Below, piece by piece: positions 42,107 to 50,737 of a stretch of DNA of 64,000 bases. The translations under genes were made by a program, and so were the position numbers. Origin of the DNA: VRUE01 sp963704515 (lineage in GTDB: Bacteria; Actinomycetota; Thermoleophilia; Solirubrobacterales; 70-9); contig OY969913.1 in assembly GCA_963704515.1 (NCBI GenBank), positions 2,046,001 to 2,110,000 on the forward strand. Reading direction: 5' to 3'. Below the pieces are notes generated by a model that searched no databases, was not told the origin of the DNA, and worked only from the letters and a program-made list of their open reading frames with translations. The first letter of the stretch is position 1, and each line of letters starts with the position of its first letter.

Positions 42107-42567
42107 CAGTCGTCCTTTTTAGCAGCCGGTTTCGCTTTGGCGACCGGTTTTTTGGCTTTCGGAGCAGCTTTTTTCGCGGCCGGCTTTTTCGCTTTGGCCG
42201 CTGGTTTTTTTGCCGGCTCTTTTTTGGCGGCCGGTTTCGCTGCCGCTTTGCGGCCACCGATGCTGACCTCGGTCACCTCGAGCTTGGTCAGCTCGGAGCG
42301 GTGGCCGGCGCGGCGGCGGTAGCCCTTCTTCGGCTTGTATTTGAAGACCTTGATCTTCGGGCCGCGCAGGTGCTCGGCGACGGTCGCCTCGACCTTGACC
42401 TTCTCCAAGCCCTTGGCATCGGCGACGACTTCCTTGTCGCGAAACATCACTGGCCGCAGGGCGACTTTCTCGCCCTCTTTGGCGCCCAGCCGATCGACGA
42501 GCAGCGAAGTGCCCTTCTCGACCCGGTACTGCTTGCCACCTGTCTCTATGACTGCGTACGTGCTCAT
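42106..42567 (-). CDS. rplU: 50S ribosomal protein L21 with long Lys/Ala-rich C-terminal tail
   Basis: 153 residues. The first ~100 are normal bL21 (MSTYAVIETGGKQYRVEKGT, VKVEATVAEHLRGPKIKVFK, YKPKKGYRRRAGHRSELTKL). About 45 extra residues of AAKPAAK/KAKKPAAKK repeats follow, similar to histone H1-like tails. The tail DNA is T/G-rich on the plus strand with TTTTT runs and is a low-complexity tract. It overlaps the RNase gene stop (ATGA) and the rpmA start. Confidence 0.96.
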   Translation of the reverse strand: MSTYAVIETGGKQYRVEKGTSLLVDRLGAKEGEKVALRPVMFRDKEVVADAKGLEKVKVEATVAEHLRGPKIKVFKYKPKKGYRRRAGHRSELTKLEVTEVSIGGRKAAAKPAAKKEPAKKPAAKAKKPAAKKAAPKAKKPVAKAKPAAKKDD

Positions 42568-44411
42568 TCGTCCTTGCCGCTCTCTGATGTGGAGCGCGAC
42601 CGACCGCGACCGCCCCTGCGACCACGACGGCGACTGCGCGAGGGCGAGGATTCTAGCTGGGAGCCGTTCTCCTCGCCGCCTGCGCCGTTAGACGAGTCCT
42701 CGCCGGCCGGCAGCGAGGCCACCGCGGCGGAGCGCTCGACCCGCTCGATCCGCACCAGCCTGCGCTCGCCGACGTGGCGCCCGCCACCGGTGACGCTGAC
42801 GATGTAGGAGTCGACCCGGGCGATGGCGTCGTCGGCGTTGTACATGTGCGGCTCGTCGATCTTGACCAGCACCTCCTCGCCGACCTTGAAGGGCAGCGCC
42901 CGCTCCTCGATCGCCTCGCGCGTCCCGGTTTCGACCACCTTGAAGGTGGCGATCGGCAGCGCGTCGCCGCCCTCGAAGTGGAACTGCTTGCCGGTCTCCT
43001 CCTCGAGCTCGGCCAGGCCGCTCTCCGGATCGATCAGCTCCGCCGCCACCTTCGGGTGGACGCGCAGCAGCAGCGCCTCGGCGTCCTTCGCCCCGGCCGC
43101 CATGTCGGGCAGGCGGCGCATCGCGTCGAGCGCCACGGTCTCGGCCGAGAGCACGACGCCCTCGCCCTCGCAGGTCGGGCAGGCCTCCGTGAGGATCTCG
43201 CGCACCCCGTCGGTGACGTTCTGGCGCGTCATCTCGACCAGGCCGAGCGGCGAGACCTCGACCACGTAGCTCTTCGACTTGTCGGTGTCGAGCGCTTTGC
43301 GCAGCGTTTTCAGGACCTTGTCCCGGTTGCGCGCCCGCGCCATGTCGATGAAGTCGATGACGATGATGCCGCCGATGTCGCGCAGGCGCAGCTGGCGCAC
43401 GGCCTCATCGGCCGCCTCGGTGTTGACCCGGGTGATCGTCTCCTCGAGGCCGCCCTTTCCGCGGCCGGTGAAGCTGCCGCTGTTGACGTCGATCACGGTC
43501 AGCGCCTCGGCGTAGTCGATGATCAGGTAGCCGCCGGAGGGCAGGTCGGCGCGCCGACCCAGGGTCGACTCGATTTCCACGTCGATCCCCCATTTCTCGA
43601 ACAGCGGCTGCTTGCTCTTGTAGAGCTCGACGCCATCGACCAGCTCGGGCGCGGTGCGCTGGAAGAAGTTCGTCACCCGCTCGAACTGCTTCTCGGAGTC
43701 GATGATCGCCTTCTCGAAGTCGCTGAGGAAGATGTCGCGCAGGACCCGCACCGGCAGGTCGGCCTCCTGGAAGACGAGGTCGGGGGCCTCGGTCACGGCG
43801 GTGCGCCGGTCGAGCACCTCGGTCAGCTTGTGCAGGTAGCCGATCTCGCGCACGAAGTCGGCCTTTTTCGCCCCGTGGGCGGCGGTGCGGACGATCAGCC
43901 CGCCCTCGCCTTTGTAGGTCCGGTCGACCATCTTGCGCAGCCGGTCGCGCTCGGAGTCCGAGAGCCGGCGGCTGACGCCGACGCCGCTGCCCTGCGGCGC
44001 GTAGACCAGGTATCGCCCGGCGATCGAGACGTTCATCGAGAGCCGCGCGCCCTTGGTCTTCAGCGGGTCCTTGACCGCCTGCACGAGGACCTCCTGCCCG
44101 GGCTTGATCAGCTGGTCGATGCTGCGGCCTTTGCCGCGGCCGCGCTTCGGCGCCTGTTCCCCGTTGGGCAGGACGATCTCGTCGACGTGCAGGAAGCCGT
44201 TGCGCTCGAGGCCGATGTCGACGAAGGCGGCCTCCATGCCGGGCAGGACGTTGTCGACCTTGCCCTTGTAGATGTTGCCGACGATCGACCGCCGGCCGCG
44301 TCGCTCGATGTAGAGCTCCGCTACGTCTCGTTTGCCGCCTTTGGTCTTCGACTCGAGCACGGCAACGCGTGTCTCGCCGCGATCGGCGGACACCAGAATT
44401 GTCTTTTTCAT
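42564..44411 (-). CDS. rng: Ribonuclease E/G
   Basis: 615-residue RNase E/G family endoribonuclease for rRNA maturation and mRNA turnover. An S1 domain comes first (RRSIVGNIYKGKVDNVLPGM). Then come the RNase H-like and DNase I-like catalytic parts with GGYLIIDYAEALTVIDVNSG and GGIIVIDFIDMARARNRDKV, which contain the Mg-binding aspartates. The zinc-link CPTCEGEG follows, then a TRAM-like segment (FKVGEEVLVKIDEPHMYNAD) and a basic tail (SRSRRRGRRGGRGRSRS). It heads the rng-rplU-rpmA(-obgE) operon. ATG 44411. Confidence 0.95.
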   Translation of the reverse strand: MKKTILVSADRGETRVAVLESKTKGGKRDVAELYIERRGRRSIVGNIYKGKVDNVLPGMEAAFVDIGLERNGFLHVDEIVLPNGEQAPKRGRGKGRSIDQLIKPGQEVLVQAVKDPLKTKGARLSMNVSIAGRYLVYAPQGSGVGVSRRLSDSERDRLRKMVDRTYKGEGGLIVRTAAHGAKKADFVREIGYLHKLTEVLDRRTAVTEAPDLVFQEADLPVRVLRDIFLSDFEKAIIDSEKQFERVTNFFQRTAPELVDGVELYKSKQPLFEKWGIDVEIESTLGRRADLPSGGYLIIDYAEALTVIDVNSGSFTGRGKGGLEETITRVNTEAADEAVRQLRLRDIGGIIVIDFIDMARARNRDKVLKTLRKALDTDKSKSYVVEVSPLGLVEMTRQNVTDGVREILTEACPTCEGEGVVLSAETVALDAMRRLPDMAAGAKDAEALLLRVHPKVAAELIDPESGLAELEEETGKQFHFEGGDALPIATFKVVETGTREAIEERALPFKVGEEVLVKIDEPHMYNADDAIARVDSYIVSVTGGGRHVGERRLVRIERVERSAAVASLPAGEDSSNGAGGEENGSQLESSPSRSRRRGRRGGRGRSRSTSESGKDE

Positions 44412-44470
44412 CAGTGGTTCAGCTCAGTTCAGTTGTAGGTGGGTACGCGCCCGGCGTTCCCTTCTGGGGA

Positions 44471-45670
44471 TCACCAGGCGAACCTGCCTTTCTGGCTGAG
44501 CCGCGCTTGCATGTGGACGCTCTGCAGGATGCCGATCGCCAGGAAGGTCGCCAAGACTGACGACCCCCCGTAGCTCATCAGCGGCAGGGGAATCCCGGTG
44601 ATCGGCATGATCCCGAGGTTCATCCCCACGTTGACGAAGACCTGGAAGAGCAGCATGCCGGCGATTCCGCCGGCGACCAGGGTCCCGTAGGAGTTCTTCG
44701 AGAGCGTCACAATTCGCAGCGCCCGCCAGATAAGCAGGGCGTAGAGGGATAGGACCAGGGCGGCGCCGACGAACCCGTAGCGCTCACCGATCACCGCGAA
44801 GATGAAATCGGTGTGCCGCTCGGGGACGAAGTCCAGCCGCGTCTGGGTGGCCCGATTGCCTCGGCCGGTCTTCCCCCCGGATCCGATCGCGATCTTGGCC
44901 TGGTTCTGCTGATAGCCCGCATCGGCGGGGTCCGCGCTGGGGTGCAGGAACGAGGTCAGCCTCTGCTCCTGGTACCCCTTCAGGATCGGCGTCCCGACGG
45001 CGGGCGCCACCACGAGGACCGCCGCCGTGAGGGCGACGAAAGCCGCGCCGATCACCGCGAAGTGCGTCCAGCGGACGCCCCCCACGTACATCACGGCGAG
45101 CGTGATTGCCCCGAACACCAGAGCGGTGCCGAGGTCCGGCTGCAGAAAGACGAGCGCAGCCGGGGCCAGGCCGAGGCAGAGGTAGCGCACCGTGCGCTGA
45201 CGCTCGGACCCGTTCCTGGCGCCATCGATGACGAACCCGGCGAGGGCCAAGACGAGCAGCACCTTGCCGAGCTCCGATGGCTGGAAGCTGAAGAAGGGAA
45301 GTTCGAAGGAACGCCGCGAACCGCGCGCGGCGAAGCCGAAGACGAAGACCAGCGAGATGCTGACGCAGAGGAAGGTGTAGATCCCGACCCGCAGCTCGCG
45401 GAAGCGCGAGTAGTCGATCCGGGTCAGCGCGAACATGCCGATCAGGCCGAGGACCCCGTAGATCCCCTGCCGTTCGGCGTAGTAGTAGGGGTCGCCCGGC
45501 ACGTCGTGCAGGGTCGCCTGGGCCAGGGTGAAGACGCTGAAGGCGACGAGCGCCATCCCGGAGAGCGCCAGGGTGCCGTCCATGTAGGGCAGGCCGAGGC
45601 GCTCGGCGATGCCCGGCCGGACCGCGAAGGGCTCGGGCCTGGCGCGGCGGGTGCGGGTCGCATACATCAT
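44471..45670 (-). CDS. rodA: Rod-shape SEDS glycosyltransferase RodA
   Basis: 399-residue SEDS-family peptidoglycan polymerase. About ten helices; key blocks are FQPSELGKVLLVLALAGFVI, FLQPDLGTALVFGAITLAVM, ATQTRLDFVPERHTDFIFAV and the C-terminal GIMPITGIPLPLMSYGGSSV. It works with the PBP2 encoded just upstream. ATG 45670 overlaps the PBP2 stop by one base; a second ATG follows at 45667. The upstream open frame over PBP2 is shadow. Confidence 0.96.
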   Translation of the reverse strand: MMYATRTRRARPEPFAVRPGIAERLGLPYMDGTLALSGMALVAFSVFTLAQATLHDVPGDPYYYAERQGIYGVLGLIGMFALTRIDYSRFRELRVGIYTFLCVSISLVFVFGFAARGSRRSFELPFFSFQPSELGKVLLVLALAGFVIDGARNGSERQRTVRYLCLGLAPAALVFLQPDLGTALVFGAITLAVMYVGGVRWTHFAVIGAAFVALTAAVLVVAPAVGTPILKGYQEQRLTSFLHPSADPADAGYQQNQAKIAIGSGGKTGRGNRATQTRLDFVPERHTDFIFAVIGERYGFVGAALVLSLYALLIWRALRIVTLSKNSYGTLVAGGIAGMLLFQVFVNVGMNLGIMPITGIPLPLMSYGGSSVLATFLAIGILQSVHMQARLSQKGRFAW

Positions 45671-47550
45671 CAGCCGTGGCTGCCCTGGCCCGATTCGGCT
45701 TCGCCGAACGAGCCGTGCTCTTTGAAATAGGCTTCGAGGATCTTCTTCGCGGCCGGCGCCGCGGATTCCGACCCGAAGCCCCCTTCCTCGATCGTGACTG
45801 CGGTGACGATGCGGGGGTTTGGGTAGGGCGCGAGCACAATGTACCAGGACTGATTGGCCTGGTAGACGCCGCGTTCGGCCGTGCCCGTCTTGCCGGCGAC
45901 TTCGACCGGGAAGCCGCAGAAGCTCGAGCAGGAGGTGCCGCCGCTGCTCTGCGCAGCCTCGTGCAGGCCTTCGAGGATCGCGGCCCGGAAGGTCGGATCG
46001 ACGTGCACATGCCGCCGTGGCTTCGGGGCGAATTCCTTCAGCACCCGGCCGGCGGCGTCGTCGATTTCCTTGCCCACGTGGGGGGTTACGACGGTGCCGC
46101 GGTTGGCGACGGTCGCGTAGGCGATCGCCATCTGCATCGGGTTCGTCTGCAGGCTGCCCTGTCCGGTGGCGAGCTGGACGTTGTAGCCGGCCGACCAGGG
46201 GCCTTCCACCAGGCCCTTGCCCTCGCGGTAAAGGCGGTCCTGCCAGGCTTTGCTGGGCAGCAGCCCGACTTCGGAGCCGGGCACGTCGATCCCCGTCGGC
46301 CGGCCGATGCCGAGCAGGTGCGCCCAGTGCTGCAGCGCGCCCGTATTCCACATCTTGTACCCCAGCGTGTAGAAGTAGACGTCGGACGAGTACTTCAGCG
46401 CTTCGACGAGGTTGACCGGGCCGTAGCCGACTCCTTCGGAGTCTTCGAATTCCTCTTCGCCGATCGTGATCGAGCCCGGGTCGTTGATAACCGTCGACGG
46501 CGTGCTGACGCCCGAGTTGAGCGCCGCCATCGCGGTGATCAACTTGAAGGTCGAGCCGGTCGGGTAGAGGCCGGCGATCACGCGGTCGGTGAGCGGCGCG
46601 GCCGGGTTGCGGTAGGTCTGGTTGACCTGCGCCTGGGTCAGCGGCGGGGTCAACTGGGCCGGTTCGAAGGTCGGGAAGGAGCCGAGGCCGAGGATTTCGC
46701 CGGTGTGCACGTCCATCGTCACGAAGGCGCCGGGCAGGCCCTCGCCGGCGAGGGCCGCTTCTCCCGCCGACTGCACGGCGCCGTCGAGCGTCAGCACCAG
46801 GTTGTCGCCGGGAACCGGCGGCTTGGAGACGAGCTGGCCGTTCGGCGTCGGCTCGCCGAGCGCGTCGACCTGGATGCGCTTCAGCCCCGGCTTGCCGCGC
46901 AGCCAGCGGTCGTAGGTGTCCTCCACCCCTTCCTGGCCGATCTGTTCGCCGGGCTGCACGCCCTTGAAGCGCGGCTCCTTCAGCTCTTCCGGGTCGATCT
47001 CGCCAACGGTGCCAAGCACGTGGGCGGCCGTCGTCCCATCCGGGTAGGCGCGCACGAAGACCCGCTGCACGGCCACCCCGGGGAAGCGGTCCTGGTTTTC
47101 CAGCAGGTAGTAGATGAGGTAGTTGCCGACGTCCTGGCGCAGGGTGACCGGCGCCGCCGGGGCGTTCTCCAGTTCTTCGTGCATCGTGCGGCGCACGTGG
47201 CGCAGGGTCGTGTGCGTGAGGCTGGCCAGGCGCGAGAGCTCGGCGCGGCGCTTGCGCGGGTCGAGCGGCAGCTTCCGCGGGTTGACCTGCAGGGTGAGGC
47301 TGGTGCGGTTGGCGACCAGGACCTTGCCGCTGCGGTCGAGGATCTCGCCGCGCGGGGCGCTCACCCGGTAGGAGCGGGTGCGGTTGTTCTTCGCTTCGGC
47401 GAGGAACTTTTCCCCGTCGATCACCTGCAGCAGCCAGAGCCGGGCGAAGAGCACCGCGAAGAGGACCACCGCAAAGCCCCCGAAGATCGCGATCCGCACC
47501 GCCAGACGATTCGTCATCCCCGGTTCCCGCTCGTCCCCGCGCCGGTACAT
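45670..47550 (-). CDS. mrdA: Penicillin-binding protein 2 (elongasome transpeptidase)
   Basis: 626 residues: one N-terminal transmembrane helix (RIAIFGGFAVVLFAVLFARL), a dimerisation domain (RVSAPRGEILDRSGKVLVAN) and a transpeptidase domain with Ser333-x-x-Lys336 (YPTGSTFKLI), S388-S-D390 and the K554-T-G box. It crosslinks peptidoglycan with RodA in the Mre complex. A C-terminal CSSFCGFPVEVAGKTG segment carries a Cys pair. ATG 47550 has GGGAG 6 bases upstream. It is separated from mreD by an unusual 558-base gap filled with structured repeats. Confidence 0.95.
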   Translation of the reverse strand: MYRRGDEREPGMTNRLAVRIAIFGGFAVVLFAVLFARLWLLQVIDGEKFLAEAKNNRTRSYRVSAPRGEILDRSGKVLVANRTSLTLQVNPRKLPLDPRKRRAELSRLASLTHTTLRHVRRTMHEELENAPAAPVTLRQDVGNYLIYYLLENQDRFPGVAVQRVFVRAYPDGTTAAHVLGTVGEIDPEELKEPRFKGVQPGEQIGQEGVEDTYDRWLRGKPGLKRIQVDALGEPTPNGQLVSKPPVPGDNLVLTLDGAVQSAGEAALAGEGLPGAFVTMDVHTGEILGLGSFPTFEPAQLTPPLTQAQVNQTYRNPAAPLTDRVIAGLYPTGSTFKLITAMAALNSGVSTPSTVINDPGSITIGEEEFEDSEGVGYGPVNLVEALKYSSDVYFYTLGYKMWNTGALQHWAHLLGIGRPTGIDVPGSEVGLLPSKAWQDRLYREGKGLVEGPWSAGYNVQLATGQGSLQTNPMQMAIAYATVANRGTVVTPHVGKEIDDAAGRVLKEFAPKPRRHVHVDPTFRAAILEGLHEAAQSSGGTSCSSFCGFPVEVAGKTGTAERGVYQANQSWYIVLAPYPNPRIVTAVTIEEGGFGSESAAPAAKKILEAYFKEHGSFGEAESGQGSHG

Positions 47551-47590
47551 CAGGAGCTCCCGTAGCCGCGCTTCGTGGGCGTTTGGGTGG

Positions 47591-47735
47591 GGGGCGCCTG
47601 GCCGTCCTTCGGGCGAATTGATGTCGCACGCGCTTCGCGCTTAGCGACTATGCGTGAGCGCGCCTGCGGCGCGCAATCACCGGATTGCATTTCCGCCGCT
47701 TCGCGACATTCGCCCGAAGGACGGCCAGGCGCCCC
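47591..47735. repeat. Arm-paired repeat E (28-base perfect arms)
   Basis: Arms 47591-47618 (GGGGCGCCTGGCCGTCCTTC then GGGCGAAT) and 47708-47735 are perfect reverse complements. The 89-base interior, read on the minus strand, begins GTCGCGAAGCGGCGGAAATG and closely matches the interior of element F in inverted orientation, although the arms differ. Confidence 0.88.
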
Positions 47736-47949
47736 ACTCGAAGCGCCCGTGAAGCTCAAATCGTCGAAGCGAAAGCATGGATCCCGATACATGGAAGCTT
47801 CAAGCGTAGAGGCCGCATTCCAGGCCAAAGCTTTGAACCAAGCTTCGAAGGCCAATCCGGGAGCTTGACGCGGTGGTTCGCCCTGGATTTGAGCTTGGAG
47901 CGAGTATGGGTGTTTGTGGATCGGGACTCGTTGCCCTCGGAGATTTGAT

Positions 47950-48102
47950 GGGGGTGGCGGGTGTGCCTCTGCGGGAATGTCGCGAAGCGGCGGAAAAGCA
48001 TTCCGGTTATTGCGCGGGCGCAGCCCGCGCTCCAACATCGTCGCTAAGCGCGCAAAGCGCGCGTGCGACTTAAATTCCCGCAGAGGCACACCCGCCACCC
48101 CC
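47950..48102. repeat. Arm-paired repeat F (29-base perfect arms)
   Basis: Arms 47950-47978 (GGGGGTGGCGGGTGTGCCTC then TGCGGGAAT) and 48074-48102 are perfect reverse complements. The interior begins GTCGCGAAGCGGCGGAAAAG and continues GCATTCCGGTTATTGCGCGG, paralogous to the interior of element E. It ends 7 bases from the mreD stop. Confidence 0.88.
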
Positions 48103-48108
48103 ACCCCA

Positions 48109-48657
48109 CTACGCCCCAAGCACAGTCGGCGCCCGACGCCGTCGCACCGTCGACTCTTCGACCAAGGCGGGCCGCAAGACCCGTCTGATGAGCAGGTAGG
48201 TGGGCCAGCCGAGGAAGAAGGCGTAGACGCTCTTCAGCAGGAGGTCGCGGATAACCAGGACGCTGAGCGGGGCGTCGAGGCCGAGCAGGAGCTGGATCAC
48301 GCCGAAGCCGATCTCGGCGAGCAGGGTGAAGCCCATGCAGAGCAGCGCCGGCAGGACCGTGCTGTGGATCTCGAAGCGCTCGCGGAAGAGGCCGGCGAGG
48401 TAGCCGACCCCGAGCAGGACCAGCGAGGTGATGCCGAGCGCCTCGACCAGCAGGCAGTCGACGAAGAACCCGATCGCGAAGCCGCTGACCGCGCCGGTCA
48501 TCGCGCCGCCGAGCAGCCCGAGGCAGACGACCAGGGCGGGCAGCACGTCGGGGCTGACGTGGAAGAGCTCGATCTGGGAGAAGAAGGAGAGCTGCAGGAG
48601 CACGCCGAGCAGGCAAATCGCGACGATCCTGACGAGGATCTTCGGCGTGACGATCAC
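48109..48657 (-). CDS. mreD: Rod-shape determining protein MreD
   Basis: 182 residues, about five transmembrane helices: LVRIVAICLLGVLLQLSFFS, VLPALVVCLGLLGGAMTGAV and SGFAIGFFVDCLLVEALGIT. The acidic FFVDCLLVEALG segment is typical of MreD. It scaffolds the Mre elongation complex in the membrane. GTG 48657 overlaps the mreC stop by four bases. Sequence conservation in the family is low, so the identity rests on topology and position. Confidence 0.9.
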   Translation of the reverse strand: MIVTPKILVRIVAICLLGVLLQLSFFSQIELFHVSPDVLPALVVCLGLLGGAMTGAVSGFAIGFFVDCLLVEALGITSLVLLGVGYLAGLFRERFEIHSTVLPALLCMGFTLLAEIGFGVIQLLLGLDAPLSVLVIRDLLLKSVYAFFLGWPTYLLIRRVLRPALVEESTVRRRRAPTVLGA

Positions 48658-49505
48658 CCGCGTGACCCCCCGGTGAGAACCTGGACCAGGTCGAGGTTGC
48701 GCAGGTCGGCGGAGGGCCGCACGTCGACCTGCGCGTTGGCCTCCTGTTCGAAGATCGAAGCCTTGGTGACTTCTCCCAACGGCAGACCGGGCGGAAAGTG
48801 CGAAGGCGGCAGGCCCTGCGCCCGCCAGCCGGCGGTGACCACGGTCTGGCCCGCGTGCACGCGCTTGGTCGACGAGATGAAGTCGAGGATCAGCGTTTCG
48901 GGGTTGCCGACTTCGGGCTTCACCACTCCCTGCACGCCACTGGGGAGGATCTTGGCGGTGACCGCGCTTTCTCCGTCGGTGAGCAACATCACCTGTGAGG
49001 AACCCGGCGCGACGGAGGCGATGCGGCCGACCAGCCCTTCACCGCTGATCACCGGGTCGTCGACGTGCACGCCGTCGCCGCTGCCCGCATCGATCGTCAC
49101 GCTCGAGCGCCAGACGGTCGGCGAGCGGGCGATCACCCGGCTGGTGACCTCCTTGTAGTTGGTGTAGACGAGCGGCGGGTTGCGATCGAGTTCGAGCAGC
49201 TTGCGCAGCTGTCCGTTCTCCTGCAGCGCCTCCTGGCCGGCGACCGCCTGGCGGCGCGTCTTCGCGAGCTCCGACTTGAGCCGGCCGTTTTCGCCGCGCG
49301 CGTCGAAGGTCTTGTCGAACCAGTCGACCAGGTCGCGAGCCGGCTTCAGGGCACGGTCGGCCACCGACTGGATCGGGCTGAAGATCGTGCTGACCCCGCT
49401 CTGCAGGCCGTGCGAGCCCTGGTATGTGACCGTCAGCAACACGAAGGAGCCGACCACCAGCAGGGCGAGCACCGCCCTACGGCGGCGTACTTGCTTTCGA
49501 TACAC
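48654..49505 (-). CDS. mreC: Rod-shape determining protein MreC
   Basis: 283 residues: a short basic N-terminus, one membrane helix (AVLALLVVGSFVLLTVTYQG), a coiled coil (FDARGENGRLKSELAKTRRQ), then the beta-rich periplasmic-type domain (VIARSPTVWRSSVTIDAGSG, VISGEGLVGRIASVAPGSSQ, VVTAGWRAQGLPPSHFPPGL). It links MreB to PBP2/RodA outside the membrane. Start at 49505, 38 bases after mreB. Confidence 0.94.
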   Translation of the reverse strand: MYRKQVRRRRAVLALLVVGSFVLLTVTYQGSHGLQSGVSTIFSPIQSVADRALKPARDLVDWFDKTFDARGENGRLKSELAKTRRQAVAGQEALQENGQLRKLLELDRNPPLVYTNYKEVTSRVIARSPTVWRSSVTIDAGSGDGVHVDDPVISGEGLVGRIASVAPGSSQVMLLTDGESAVTAKILPSGVQGVVKPEVGNPETLILDFISSTKRVHAGQTVVTAGWRAQGLPPSHFPPGLPLGEVTKASIFEQEANAQVDVRPSADLRNLDLVQVLTGGSRG

Positions 49506-49543
49506 GGTGAAGACCTATGTTTGGAACTTGCGATGAAGGAGAG

Positions 49544-50593
49544 CTAAGCAAAACGCCGGGTTCCGGAGCTCTGCTTGCTGGCGCGATGGATGGTCTCGAA
49601 CTCCTCGAGCGAGAGGCCCGACCCCACCGCCACGCACGTCAGCGGTGACTCTGCCAGTTGACAGGGCATCTGGCACTCGTCGCGCAGGCGCTGTTCGAGT
49701 CCTTGCAGCAGCGCGCCGCCGCCGGCCAGGGTGATGCCGCGGTCCATGATGTCGCCGGCCAGCTCCGGCGGGGTGCGGTCGAGTGTGTCCTTGACCGCCT
49801 CGACGATGTGGCCGACCGGTTCCTCAAGCGCCTCGCGCACCTCCTCGGAGCCGAGCGTGATCGTCTTCGGCAGGCCCGAGACCAGGTCGCGGCCGCGGAT
49901 CTCGGCCCGCACCTCCTCGGCCAGCGGCGAGGCCGAGCCGGCCTCGAGCTTCACCTCCTCGGCCGTCTGCGTGCCGATCGCCAGCTTGTACTCGTGTTTG
50001 CAGTGGGTGACGATCGCCTCGTCGAGCTCGTCTCCGCCGACCCGGATCGACTGCGAGACGACGATCCCGCCAAGTGAGATCACCGCCACCTCGGTGGTGC
50101 CGCCACCGACGTCGACGACCATCGAGCCGGTCGGCTCGGCCACCGGCAGGCCGGCGCCGATCGCCGCCGCCATCGGCTCCTCGATCAGGTAGGCCTGGCG
50201 GGCGCCAGCCGAGAGGCAGGCCTCCTCGACCGCCCGCTTCTCGACCCCGGTTACGCCGGAGGGGACGCAGACGACGACGCGCGGGTGCGAGAAGCGGTTG
50301 GAGTGAACCTGCCTGATGAAGTGGCGCAGCATCTGCTCGGTGACGTCGAAGTCGGCGATCACCCCGTCCTTGAGCGGCCGGATCGCGGTGATCGTGCCCG
50401 GCGTGCGGCCCAGCATCCGCTTCGCCTCGACCCCGACCGCATGCACCTGGCCGGTCTGCGAGTCGATCGCCACGACCGAGGGCTCGGAGAGGACGATGCC
50501 GCGGCCGCGCACGTAGACCAGCGTGTTGGCCGTGCCGAGATCGACCGCCATGTCGCGACCGCCGAGGCTTCTCAGGTATCCGATTATGCCCAT
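49544..50593 (-). CDS. mreB: Rod-shape determining actin homologue MreB
   Basis: 349 residues of the actin fold: phosphate-1 loop MAVDLGTANTLVYVRGRGIV, LSEPSVVAIDSQTGQVHAVG, phosphate-2 SMVVDVGGGTTEVAVISLGG, adenosine motif DRGITLAGGGALLQGLEQRL. It polymerises under the membrane and directs lateral wall growth. ATG 50593 (MGIIGYLRSLGGRD). First gene of the mreB-C-D-mrdA-rodA operon; divergent from the histidine kinase. Confidence 0.97.
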   Translation of the reverse strand: MGIIGYLRSLGGRDMAVDLGTANTLVYVRGRGIVLSEPSVVAIDSQTGQVHAVGVEAKRMLGRTPGTITAIRPLKDGVIADFDVTEQMLRHFIRQVHSNRFSHPRVVVCVPSGVTGVEKRAVEEACLSAGARQAYLIEEPMAAAIGAGLPVAEPTGSMVVDVGGGTTEVAVISLGGIVVSQSIRVGGDELDEAIVTHCKHEYKLAIGTQTAEEVKLEAGSASPLAEEVRAEIRGRDLVSGLPKTITLGSEEVREALEEPVGHIVEAVKDTLDRTPPELAGDIMDRGITLAGGGALLQGLEQRLRDECQMPCQLAESPLTCVAVGSGLSLEEFETIHRASKQSSGTRRFA

Positions 50594-50665
50594 TCGTGAA
50601 GGTGCCGCGAGGCCGGGGAACGACCTCGGGACGAGGATTCTCCCAAACTGGACAAATCGGCTCGT

Positions 50666-50693
50666 TTGACACCGTCCATCGCGCACCTATAAT
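50666..50693 (+). promoter_or_regulatory. Consensus sigma-70-type promoter for the kinase operon
   Basis: TTGACA at 50666-50671 and TATAAT at 50688-50693, 16 bases apart: both hexamers match the consensus exactly. Transcription would start near 50700, giving a leader of about 40 bases before GTG 50738. Such a perfect promoter is unusual in a GC-rich genome and predicts strong, factor-independent expression. Confidence 0.8.
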
Positions 50694-50737
50694 TGCGTGT
50701 ACCGGACTAATCCCATTGAGATACCGAAGGTTTTCCG

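Larger units (their letters stand above)
47551..48108. other. 558-base intergenic region of nested inverted repeats between mreD and mrdA
   Basis: No credible ORF. It contains two large arm-paired elements (47591-47735 and 47950-48102). The interval between them has its own inverted pieces: AAGCTCAAATC near 47753 against GATTTGAGCTT near 47886, and TCCCGAT near 47783 against ATCGGGA near 47920. It interrupts an operon whose other junctions overlap. Confidence 0.75.

Noticed and set aside
41289..42122. Plus-strand ORF of 277 codons over obgE and rpmA
   Set aside because: Proline/serine-rich shadow of obgE; interesting only because it displays the translated mini-element copies.
42120..42240. 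T-rich runs read as a terminator cluster
   Set aside because: They are the complement of the lysine codons in the L21 tail, in frame, so coding explains them.
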